DNA of 64,000 nucleotides from Prevotella sp. Lineage in GTDB: Bacteria > Bacteroidota > Bacteroidia > Bacteroidales > Bacteroidaceae. A program made the translations under genes and the position numbers. The notes under the pieces are model-generated. The model made no database searches and was not told the origin of the DNA. It saw nothing but the letters and a program-made list of their open reading frames with translations. Positions 26,781 to 34,921 of the stretch are shown in pieces (within the stretch, counting starts at the first letter, position 1; the number at the start of each line of letters is the position of its first letter). The DNA is taken from contig JAFZIL010000022.1 of NCBI GenBank assembly GCA_017554385.1, positions 1 through 64,000 of the forward strand, in the 5' to 3' direction.

Positions 26781-28188
26781 CCTGACAGGTTGTCTTGGCA
26801 GTAAGTCAAGCACTTCCGACGGCGGCGAACTGACAGGTGCCAGCAGTCGTGCTTTCTCTGAGCCTGAACCCTATGGCATGATACTCGTTAAGCGAGGTCA
26901 TCTTGACATGGGTATCACAGAGACCGACTCTCTCTGGGGTAAGCAGACACCAAACCGGAGCATTTCGGTCGACGGTTTCTGGATGGACGATACCGAGATT
27001 ACCAACTCGGAGTATCGCCAGTTTGTCTATTATGTACGCGACAGCATTATCCGTGAGCGCCTGGCCGATCCCAATTATGGCGGTGACGAGACCTACAAGA
27101 TTGAGGAAGACAAGAACGGCGACCCCGTTACTCCTCATCTGAACTGGAAGAAAGCACTGCCCCGTAAGCCTAATGAGGATGAGCTGAGAGCCATGGAGAG
27201 CGTCTATGTGACCAATCCTGTCACGGGTGAGAAGATGCTGGACTACAGTCAGATGAACTATCGCTACGAAATCTTCGACTACACTGCTGCCGCCCTGCGC
27301 CGCAACAGGCTCAACCCCGAGGAGCGCAACCTGAATACCGACATACAGATAGACCCCAATGAGCAGGTGATGATCTCGAAGGACACGGCCTACATCGATG
27401 ACGAGGGCCGCATTGTGCGACAGACCATCAACCGTCCACTCACAGGTCCCTGGGATTTTCTTAACACGTACATTATTAATATATATCCCGATACGACATG
27501 CTGGGTCAACGACTTCCCCAATGCCGACAACGAGGTGTATATGCGCAACTATTTCTCCAATCCTGCTTATAACGAGTATCCCGTAGTGGGAGTTACATGG
27601 GAACAGGCAAACGCCTTCTGTGCCTGGCGTACCGACTTCCTGCTTAAGGGACTCGGTCCTGCAGCTCGCTATGTGCAGCGCTATCGTCTGCCCACAGAGG
27701 CTGAATGGGAGTATGCCGCCCGTGGTAAGGACCAGAACGAGTTCCCATGGGACAATGTCGACGTGGCTTCGGGAAAAGGTTGTTTCTATGCCAACTTCAA
27801 ACCAGATAACGGTAACTACACCAAGGACGGAAACTTGATAACGAGCAAGGTGGGAATCTATTCAGCCAACTCCAACGGTCTTTATGATATGGCAGGCAAC
27901 GTGGCCGAATGGACCTCGACCATCTTCACCGAAGCTGGTGTCGATGCCATGAACGACCTGAACCCGCAGCTCAGCTACAATGCTGCCAAGGAAGATCCCT
28001 ACCGTCTGAAAAAGAAGAGCGTGCGTGGTGGCTCGTGGAAAGATCCCGAGAGCTATATTCGTTCTGCATGGCGTTCCAGCGAGTACCAGAACCAACCGCG
28101 ATCGTATATCGGTTTCCGTTGCGTGCGCAGTCTGGCCAATACTACCAGCGAGAAAGCCAAACCGGTGAAGCCATCAAAAAAGAAATAA
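26695..28188 (+). CDS. porK: Type IX secretion system lipoprotein PorK/GldK
   Basis: This is a 497-residue lipoprotein (lipobox LFLTGC) with a formylglycine-generating-enzyme-like (SUMF1) fold. EPYGMILVKRGHLDMG opens the domain; RLPTEAEWEYAARGKDQNEF and SNGLYDMAGNVAEWTS are its signatures. PorK forms the periplasmic ring with PorN under the outer membrane. The ATG at 26695 or 26698 is preferred to the upstream TTG. The signal-peptide core FCLFTFLLFL is encoded by tandem short words like those elsewhere in the window. Confidence 0.93.
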   Translation: MMKSSFSCSRSKAMVKWCLPFCLFTFLLFLTGCLGSKSSTSDGGELTGASSRAFSEPEPYGMILVKRGHLDMGITETDSLWGKQTPNRSISVDGFWMDDTEITNSEYRQFVYYVRDSIIRERLADPNYGGDETYKIEEDKNGDPVTPHLNWKKALPRKPNEDELRAMESVYVTNPVTGEKMLDYSQMNYRYEIFDYTAAALRRNRLNPEERNLNTDIQIDPNEQVMISKDTAYIDDEGRIVRQTINRPLTGPWDFLNTYIINIYPDTTCWVNDFPNADNEVYMRNYFSNPAYNEYPVVGVTWEQANAFCAWRTDFLLKGLGPAARYVQRYRLPTEAEWEYAARGKDQNEFPWDNVDVASGKGCFYANFKPDNGNYTKDGNLITSKVGIYSANSNGLYDMAGNVAEWTSTIFTEAGVDAMNDLNPQLSYNAAKEDPYRLKKKSVRGGSWKDPESYIRSAWRSSEYQNQPRSYIGFRCVRSLANTTSEKAKPVKPSKKK

Positions 28189-28262
28189 GTAACAAAGATG
28201 TGGCCTGCCATTATTTAGGCGGTACTACTATCTAATCAATTATCAATAAGCGACATATAGCG

Positions 28263-29180
28263 ATGACACAGTATAGTAAATTCAATATCATCTACCGCTT
28301 GCAGAAGTGGCTCGACAGCGTACCCGGACAGACGTTTATGAACTACGCCTACAGCTGGGGTGCTTCGATTGTGATTCTCGGTGCTCTTTTCAAGCTGACC
28401 CACTTGCCAGGTGCCAACTTCTGGCTGTTCCTTGGCATGGGTACTGAGGTGTTTGTGTTCTTCATTGCCGGTTTCGACCGTCCGTTCGATAAGACCGAGG
28501 ACGGTAAGGAACTGCCTACGCACGTGCTGCTCGATGACGAGGCAGAGGCCGCCAGGACGGCCGCAGCCGTTGGACCGGCAGTCTTAGGCGGAGGCTTTGG
28601 CGTTGCAACGGATTCACCGCTTGCAGAACAAGGCGAACAGGTCGTTTCGGCCGGAGGCGGTGGCGGCACAACCATCATTGGCGGTGGCGGTGGTGGCACC
28701 ATCATCTTTGGCGGTGGTGGTTCTGCGGGTTCAACGCAGCAAGGCGAAGCCAGCGACGAGCTGGGCACTACTCCTGTTGACACTGAGGCTATTGCAAACG
28801 TGGCCACGTCGGTGGCTGCCATGTCTGGCGGCGTGAGCATGCCCGAACTGCCGAAGATGAATCCCGACCTCGAGGATGCTACTAACAACTATGTTGACGA
28901 ACTGAAGAACCTGACCGAGATGCTGCATAAGGTGGCCGAACAGAGTGAGCGCCTGTCACGTGATAGCGAGGAAATGGAGAACCTGAACCGCACGCTTACC
29001 GGCATCTGTAAGATTTATGAGATGCAGCTCAAGGGTGCCAGCCAGCAGATTGGCACCATCGATCAGATTAACGACCAGACACGCAAGATGGCAGACCAGA
29101 TAGCCGAGCTGAACCGCATCTATGCCCGCATGATTGAGGCTATGACTGTCAATATGCCGAAAGGACCATTGGCCCAATAA
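28263..29180 (+). CDS. porL: Type IX secretion system motor protein PorL/GldL
   Basis: This is a 305-residue inner-membrane protein. Two transmembrane helices are seen near residues 27-46 (YAYSWGASIVILGALFKLTH) and 50-68 (ANFWLFLGMGTEVFVFFIAG). A Gly-rich linker (GGGGGTTIIGGGGGG) and a coiled-coil cytoplasmic tail (residues about 205-295) follow. PorL pairs with PorM as the proton-driven motor of T9SS. The long glycine linker is an oddity of this copy. It is followed after 24 bases by porM. Confidence 0.93.
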   Translation: MTQYSKFNIIYRLQKWLDSVPGQTFMNYAYSWGASIVILGALFKLTHLPGANFWLFLGMGTEVFVFFIAGFDRPFDKTEDGKELPTHVLLDDEAEAARTAAAVGPAVLGGGFGVATDSPLAEQGEQVVSAGGGGGTTIIGGGGGGTIIFGGGGSAGSTQQGEASDELGTTPVDTEAIANVATSVAAMSGGVSMPELPKMNPDLEDATNNYVDELKNLTEMLHKVAEQSERLSRDSEEMENLNRTLTGICKIYEMQLKGASQQIGTIDQINDQTRKMADQIAELNRIYARMIEAMTVNMPKGPLAQ

Positions 29181-29204
29181 GCCCCATAAGACCCTTTAGA
29201 AACT

Positions 29205-30770
29205 ATGGCAATTAAGAAAAGACCCGTTTCTCCGCGCCAGAAGATGATCAACCTCATGTATGTGGTGTTGATGGCTATGCTGGCTCTGAACGTCTCGAAC
29301 GAGGTGCTCAACGGCTTCCTTATCGTGGGCGAAAGCATTGGTAGGACGACGGAGAACTCGATGAAAGATAATCTGGCCATCTACGAGGCTTTCGAGCAGC
29401 AGATGAAGGCCAATCCCCAAAAGGTAAAGGAATGGTACGAAAAGGCCATGCAGGTGAAGCAGATGAGCGACTCACTCTATGACTTTGCTGCCGAGCTGAA
29501 GCAGGCCATTGCCTATGAAGCCGATGGCGAGGGTGCCAATCCCGATAGTCTGATAGGTCAGGAAGACCTTGAGGCCAGCAATCAAGTGATGTTGGCTCCC
29601 GGTCGTGGCAAGGGTGAGGCTCTGAAGTTGGCCATTGACAGCTATCGCAACCGTATCCTGAAGATGATTCCCGACACAGCCAAACAGCGCAGCATTGCCA
29701 TCGACCTGACCACTGAGGTGCCCCGTAAGGCCCGTATGGAGGGAAAGAACTGGCAGGAAGCACAGTTTGAGTCGATGCCTGCCATTGCTGCGGTGACCAT
29801 CTTGTCGAAATTGCAGGGCGACGTGCGCAACGCTGAGAAAGAAGTGCTGCACACATTGGTGCAGAACATCGACGTGAAGGATATCCGTGTGAACCTTCTT
29901 GAAGCCTTTGTCATTCCCAACTCGCAGACCATCGTACAGGGCGATAAGTTCTCGGCCAAGATTGTGATGGCTGCCGTCGATACTACGCAGGTGCCCGACA
30001 TCTATATCGGAGGGAAGAAGATGACGCTTCGCGACAACACCTACGAGATTGTTTGTGGACGAACAGGCGACTTCACCTTAAACGGATATATCGAGACCGT
30101 CAATGGCAACGGCGATAAGCTGCGCCGTGACTTCTCTCAGAAGTACACTGTTGTGGAACCCTCGGCCACAGTCTCGGCCGACCTTACCCGCATGCTCTAT
30201 GCCGGTTACAACAACCCCATCAGCGTGTCGGTGCCCGGTGTGCCTCTGAACAAGGTGCAGGCTACGATGACCAACGGTACGCTACAGGCCGTAGGACCAG
30301 GAAAGTACATTGCCCGTCCGGCAAAGATTGGACAGGATGCCATCATTACCGTGACATCGACGAATACAGGTCGTTCACAGACGATGGGCTCTTTCCCCTT
30401 CCGTGTACGTAAGCTGCCCGATCCTACACCGTTTATCGATATGCAGGACGAGAAAGGCAATCCCAACCGTTTCAAGGGCGGTGGCATGGCGAAGGCCAGT
30501 TTGATGAATATCGATGGTATCGGTGCTGCTATCGATGACGGCATCCTCGACATCGCATTCCGTGTAGTGTCGTTCGAGACTGTGTTCTACGACAACATGG
30601 GTAACGCTATCCCTATGGTGGGCGAAGGCTCGAAGTTCTCTGCCCGTCAGAAGGAATCGTTCCGCAAATTGACGCGTAACCGTCGCTTCTACATCTCACG
30701 TGTGAAGGCTATCGGTCCCGACGGCATCGAGCGTACTCTGCCTGGTGCAATGGAAATCATCGTGAAGTAA
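29205..30770 (+). CDS. porM: Type IX secretion system motor protein PorM/GldM
   Basis: This is a 521-residue protein with a single N-terminal membrane helix (MINLMYVVLMAMLALNVSNE) and a large periplasmic part made of helical and Ig-like domains. RPVSPRQKMINLMYVVLMAM is nearly invariant in the GldM family. It transmits motor rotation to the PorK/PorN ring. The C-terminal D4-type domain contains ISRVKAIGPDGIERTLPG. Confidence 0.95.
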   Translation: MAIKKRPVSPRQKMINLMYVVLMAMLALNVSNEVLNGFLIVGESIGRTTENSMKDNLAIYEAFEQQMKANPQKVKEWYEKAMQVKQMSDSLYDFAAELKQAIAYEADGEGANPDSLIGQEDLEASNQVMLAPGRGKGEALKLAIDSYRNRILKMIPDTAKQRSIAIDLTTEVPRKARMEGKNWQEAQFESMPAIAAVTILSKLQGDVRNAEKEVLHTLVQNIDVKDIRVNLLEAFVIPNSQTIVQGDKFSAKIVMAAVDTTQVPDIYIGGKKMTLRDNTYEIVCGRTGDFTLNGYIETVNGNGDKLRRDFSQKYTVVEPSATVSADLTRMLYAGYNNPISVSVPGVPLNKVQATMTNGTLQAVGPGKYIARPAKIGQDAIITVTSTNTGRSQTMGSFPFRVRKLPDPTPFIDMQDEKGNPNRFKGGGMAKASLMNIDGIGAAIDDGILDIAFRVVSFETVFYDNMGNAIPMVGEGSKFSARQKESFRKLTRNRRFYISRVKAIGPDGIERTLPGAMEIIVK

Positions 30771-30810
30771 TTAAAAAATTAGGAGATTAATAAAAATATA
30801 GGATTGAGAC

Positions 30811-31881
30811 ATGATGAAACGAAGCTTTTTAATATTTGCCTTTTTGAATATTTTAATTGCTACGGCTGTCGCCCAGCCTAAGCAGCGTCGCAGCCAGCAG
30901 AAGGCAGAGACCCAGCAGAAACAGCAGAAACAGCAGACTACTGCGCAGGGAGGTATGACCGAGCGCATGCGTATCATGTATCCTACGGCCGTTGATATGC
31001 CCGAGGACGTGGTGTGGCGGCGCGACATTTACCGAGAAATCGACCTCAGCGAGGAAGAAAATGCCGGACTCTACGATCCCGTGGAGCCTATTGGTAAGCA
31101 GATGAACCTGTTTACATATGTGTTCAAGCTCGCCTTGAACGGCTATATCCCTGTCTACGAATATCGTCTTGATGGCAACGAAGTGCTCGAGGCTTCGGCG
31201 AAGGTCGAAATGAAAACTATACTCGACAACTATCATATCTTCTATGAAGAGGCCGACGGCAAGCTGAAGGTCGACAATAGCGACATCCCCTCGGCAGAGG
31301 TAAGGATGTACTATCTCAAGGAGAGTGCCTATTACGACCAGGCCAACACCACGTTCCACATCAAGCCACAGGCTTTCTGTCCTGTCATGCTGCGCGAGGA
31401 TGACTTTGGCGGTGATGCTTCGAAATATCCTTTGTTCTGGGTGAAATACAGCGACGTGGAGCCATTCCTGAGTCGTCAGACCATTAAGACGAGCGACATC
31501 AACGATGCAGCGCTGATGACCCTTGATGACTATTTCACACTGAACAAGTACAAGGGTAAGATCTACAAGACCGCCAACCGTCTGGGTAAGACGTTGGCAC
31601 AGATTGCCAATGGTGACACTGCCAAGTACTCGGCAGAACAGCGTCGTATCGAGGCCGAGCTGGAAGCTTTCCGCAACAATATTTTCGGTGACAAGCAGAA
31701 GCGCGACTCGCTCGATAGTATTGCTTCTATCGATCCGAAGAAGGCTGCCAAGACTGAGAAGAAACAGCGTACCAGCACACCGAAGACTAAGACCGAGAAG
31801 GCTTCGCGCTCGAAGAGCAGCAAGCCAAAGTCATCTTCATCGTCGTCGGGTGCAATGTCTGTGCGTCGCCAGCGTCATTAA
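30811..31881 (+). CDS. porN: Type IX secretion system ring protein PorN/GldN
   Basis: This is a 356-residue periplasmic protein with a signal peptide ending in ATAVAQ. DVVWRRDIYREIDLSEEENA and NLFTYVFKLALNGYIPVYEY match GldN/PorN. The C-terminus is a low-complexity Ser/Lys tail (about residues 310-356) of unknown function. It completes the porPKLMN order known from Porphyromonas and Flavobacterium. The tandem ATGs at 30811 and 30814 are equivalent starts. Confidence 0.93.
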   Translation: MMKRSFLIFAFLNILIATAVAQPKQRRSQQKAETQQKQQKQQTTAQGGMTERMRIMYPTAVDMPEDVVWRRDIYREIDLSEEENAGLYDPVEPIGKQMNLFTYVFKLALNGYIPVYEYRLDGNEVLEASAKVEMKTILDNYHIFYEEADGKLKVDNSDIPSAEVRMYYLKESAYYDQANTTFHIKPQAFCPVMLREDDFGGDASKYPLFWVKYSDVEPFLSRQTIKTSDINDAALMTLDDYFTLNKYKGKIYKTANRLGKTLAQIANGDTAKYSAEQRRIEAELEAFRNNIFGDKQKRDSLDSIASIDPKKAAKTEKKQRTSTPKTKTEKASRSKSSKPKSSSSSSGAMSVRRQRH

Positions 31882-31909
31882 CTACCTTAACTCCAAAAAT
31901 TGATAGACT

Positions 31910-32524
31910 ATGAAGAAGTTTTTCGTTTTGATGGTTGTCATGGCCGTTACTGCTGTGATGCCCGCCAGTGCACAGGGCGTGAAAATTGGTGTAAAGGGTG
32001 GATTGAATAATACCCAGATGAAGTTTGACAAGAGTGTCTTTGATGCAGAGAACCGTTTCGGATGGTTTGCAGGTCCCATTGTCAAGGTCGATCTTCCCAT
32101 CACAGGGCTGGGTATCGACATTGCCGGCCTTTACGATCAAAGGGAGACGAAGGTGAACGATGAGACGATCCAACAGAAGAGCATTCTTGTTCCCCTCAAT
32201 GCCCGACTGAACCTTGGACTCGGTGATGCAGCAGGTATCTATGTGTCAGCCGGCCCGCAGTTTGGATTCAATATCGGTGACGATGAGTTCAAATGGAAGG
32301 ACAAGGAGAACTACGAGAATACGTTCCAGTTGAAGAAGTCGTCGTTCAGCATAAACTTGGGTGCCGGCATCTATCTCTCCGACCATCTTGAAGTGGGCTT
32401 CACCTATAATATTGCCATGGGCAAAACTGCTGACGCAACATTCAAGGATGCACTAAAGACTGCAACTACCAACGACGAAACGAAGGCCAAGGCATGGACT
32501 ATCTCGGCATGCTACTACTTCTGA
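31910..32524 (+). CDS. Outer-membrane beta-barrel protein (porin-like/PorT-like)
   Basis: This is a 204-residue protein with a signal peptide (VTAVMPASAQ) and an eight-stranded barrel pattern. It starts GVKIGVKGGLNNTQMKF and ends with an aromatic C-terminal strand (WTISACYYF). It belongs to the general outer-membrane beta-barrel family; PorT is a distant possibility because of its position behind the por genes. It lies 28 bases after porN and 6 bases before priA, so all may be co-transcribed. Confidence 0.75.
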   Translation: MKKFFVLMVVMAVTAVMPASAQGVKIGVKGGLNNTQMKFDKSVFDAENRFGWFAGPIVKVDLPITGLGIDIAGLYDQRETKVNDETIQQKSILVPLNARLNLGLGDAAGIYVSAGPQFGFNIGDDEFKWKDKENYENTFQLKKSSFSINLGAGIYLSDHLEVGFTYNIAMGKTADATFKDALKTATTNDETKAKAWTISACYYF

Positions 32525-32530
32525 TTTAGC

Positions 32531-34897
32531 GTGTATGCCGACATCATACTTCCCTTGCCGCTCGACGGTCTCTTCACCTACAGTGTTCCTACGACGATAG
32601 CACAAGAGGTGAAGCCGGGGATACGTGTGCTGGTGCCCTTTGGGCGCAGCAAGCAGTATGTGGGCGTCATTGCGAAGATTCACAACACCAAGCCGGAAGG
32701 TTATCAGGTAAAGGATATCCTCCTGCTCATGGATAAGGAGCCGATATTGCTTCCACAGCAATATCGGCTCTGGTCGTGGATAGCCGACTATTACATGTCG
32801 CCCATTGGCGAGGTCTACAAGGCGGTCTTGCCTGGCGGCCTGAAGGCTGAGGAAGGCTATCGGCCCAAGACTGAGACCTATATCCGTCTGACACCGAAGT
32901 TCCAGAGTGAGCAGGCATTGCATGTGGCCCTCGATGTGTTGCGTCGTGCCGACAGACAGTTGCAGGCATTCACAGCCTATCTGCAATTATCGGGGTGGGA
33001 CATGACTGAAAGTGATAAAGGAAAAGTGAAAAGTGAAGTGACACGCGACGAACTCTTGAACTACAGCGGCACTACGCTCCCCATTCTGAGCCAGCTCGTG
33101 AAGCGTGGCATGCTGGAGACCTATGAGGTCGAGGTAGGCCGTCTGAACCATGGTGGCGAGCCGCATCCTGAACTCATCAAAAAGCTTAGCGAGGCGCAGC
33201 AGGAGGCCTACAACCAGATTCTCTTTTCGTTCTTGAAACATCCCGTCACTCTGCTTCATGGTGTCACGTCGAGTGGCAAGACCGAGATCTACATCCACCT
33301 CATACAGAGGGAGATAGAACAACACCGTCAGGTGCTCTACCTCCTTCCCGAGATTGCACTTACTGTTCAGATGATGGAGCGGTTGCGCCGCGTGTTTGGC
33401 AATCGGCTTGGCATTTACCATTCGAAATACAGCGATGCCGAGCGTGTGGAGATCTGGCAGAAGCAGCTCTCGACCTGTCCCTATGATGTCATCCTCGGTG
33501 CCCGATCGGCAGTGTTCCTGCCATTCCATCGTCTCGGTCTTGTCATCGTTGATGAGGAACACGAGACCTCCTTCAAGCAGCAGGACCCCATGCCTCGCTA
33601 CCATGCCCGCTCTGTGGCCATCATGCTCGCTTCGCTCGTAAGAACAGAGTGTAGAGTTGAGAGTGTAGAGTTTGCTACCGCACCAAAACTGACAGCGGTA
33701 GCAAACTCTACACTCTACACTCTACACTCTACACTGGAACCTAAGGTCCTCCTCGGTACTGCCACACCTTCTCTCGAGACCTACTACAATGCCCGCACTG
33801 GCAAGTACGGGCTGGTAGAGCTGACCACGCGCTATCAGGACATCGAACTGCCCGAGATACAGGTTGTTGACACCAAGGACCTCCAGCACTGCAAGATGAT
33901 GCGAGGGCCGTTCTCACCTCTTCTCTTGTCACGCGTTCGCGAAGCCCTCGACCGTGGCGAGCAGGCCATCCTCTTCCAGAACCGGCGCGGATGGTCACCA
34001 ATGGTCGAATGTCATCAATGTGGATGGGTGCCGCGCTGCCAGCATTGCGACGTTTCGCTGACGCTGCACAAGACCACCAACACGCTTACCTGTCATTATT
34101 GTGGCTTCACCTATCAGATTCCCACCGTCTGTCCAGCCTGCGGCAGCAAGGACCTAAAGGGTCGCGGCTACGGCACGGAGAAAATTGAGGATCAGGTGCG
34201 CGACATCTTCCCCGATGCACGCATCAGCCGTATGGACCTTGACACTACTCGTAGCCAGGGAGCCTACGAGCGTATCATCAGTGACTTCTCTTCTGGGCGA
34301 ACCAACCTGCTTATCGGTACGCAGATGATCTCCAAGGGTCTTGACTTCGACCGCGTCAGCGTCGTTGGCATACTCAGTGCCGACTCGATGCTCAACTATC
34401 CCGACTTCCGTGCATACGAGCATGCCTTTATGATGATGGCTCAGGTCAGTGGCCGAGCAGGACGGAAGGGCAGACGAGGACTCGTCATCCTGCAGACGCG
34501 GCAGCCCGACCTGTCTGTTATCCATCAGGTGGTACGCAACGATTATCAGGCCTTCTATCGCAGTCTCATTGCCGAGCGGCAACAGTTTAACTATCCGCCT
34601 TACTTCCGGCTGATCTATGTCTACCTCAAACACCAGAAGGATGATGTTGTCAACACGGCCGGCATAGAGCTTGGCTCGCGTCTGCGCCAGTGGTTCGGCA
34701 GCCGGGTTCTCGGTCCCGACAAGCCTGCGGTTGCCCGCGTAAAATCGCTCAGCATCCGCAAGCTCGTGCTGAAACTAGAAAACGGGATCGATCTCGCGAA
34801 AGTGCGCCAATATTTAGCGCTTGCCTCCCAGCAAATGCTGACAGACAAGCGCTATGCTTCCCTTCAAGTCTACTACGACGTTGATCCGCTGAACTGA
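32531..34897 (+). CDS. priA: Primosomal protein N' (replication-restart helicase PriA)
   Basis: This is a 788-residue 3'-5' helicase that reloads the replisome at stalled forks. YADIILPLPLDGLFTYSVP opens the DNA-binding domain. GVTSSGKTEIY is the Walker A site, VDEEHETSFKQ is motif II and GTATPSLETY is motif III. The zinc region runs from CHQCGWVPRCQHC to CHYCGF and CPACGS. An in-frame insertion of about 30 residues lies between motifs II and III and is encoded by a long DNA hairpin (33646-33730). The start is a GTG. A second short-word stretch lies at 33008-33039. Confidence 0.95.
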   Translation: MYADIILPLPLDGLFTYSVPTTIAQEVKPGIRVLVPFGRSKQYVGVIAKIHNTKPEGYQVKDILLLMDKEPILLPQQYRLWSWIADYYMSPIGEVYKAVLPGGLKAEEGYRPKTETYIRLTPKFQSEQALHVALDVLRRADRQLQAFTAYLQLSGWDMTESDKGKVKSEVTRDELLNYSGTTLPILSQLVKRGMLETYEVEVGRLNHGGEPHPELIKKLSEAQQEAYNQILFSFLKHPVTLLHGVTSSGKTEIYIHLIQREIEQHRQVLYLLPEIALTVQMMERLRRVFGNRLGIYHSKYSDAERVEIWQKQLSTCPYDVILGARSAVFLPFHRLGLVIVDEEHETSFKQQDPMPRYHARSVAIMLASLVRTECRVESVEFATAPKLTAVANSTLYTLHSTLEPKVLLGTATPSLETYYNARTGKYGLVELTTRYQDIELPEIQVVDTKDLQHCKMMRGPFSPLLLSRVREALDRGEQAILFQNRRGWSPMVECHQCGWVPRCQHCDVSLTLHKTTNTLTCHYCGFTYQIPTVCPACGSKDLKGRGYGTEKIEDQVRDIFPDARISRMDLDTTRSQGAYERIISDFSSGRTNLLIGTQMISKGLDFDRVSVVGILSADSMLNYPDFRAYEHAFMMMAQVSGRAGRKGRRGLVILQTRQPDLSVIHQVVRNDYQAFYRSLIAERQQFNYPPYFRLIYVYLKHQKDDVVNTAGIELGSRLRQWFGSRVLGPDKPAVARVKSLSIRKLVLKLENGIDLAKVRQYLALASQQMLTDKRYASLQVYYDVDPLN
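33008..33039 (+). repeat. AAAGTGA-type tandem words inside priA
   Basis: Variants of AAAGTGA recur across this stretch, encoding roughly ESDKGKVKSEV between the N-terminal and helicase parts of PriA. It is a single arm without an inverted partner. Confidence 0.35.
33646..33730. repeat. Long hairpin of tandem 7-mers inserted in frame in priA
   Basis: Two 36-base arms (33646-33681 and 33695-33730) match in inverted orientation at 34 of 36 positions, with a 13-base loop. The outer part of each arm is a tandem of a 7-base word (TACACTC on the right arm). The coding region stays open through the hairpin. Comparison with the usual PriA sequence between motif II and motif III suggests about 30 extra residues here. 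Confidence 0.8.
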
Positions 34898-34921
34898 TGC
34901 GGGTCGACGTACTGATGCCAT

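Noticed and set aside
33646..33730. A CRISPR-like or simple tandem array in priA
   Set aside because: The repeats are adjacent 7-base words in inverted arms without spacers, and the reading frame continues through them.
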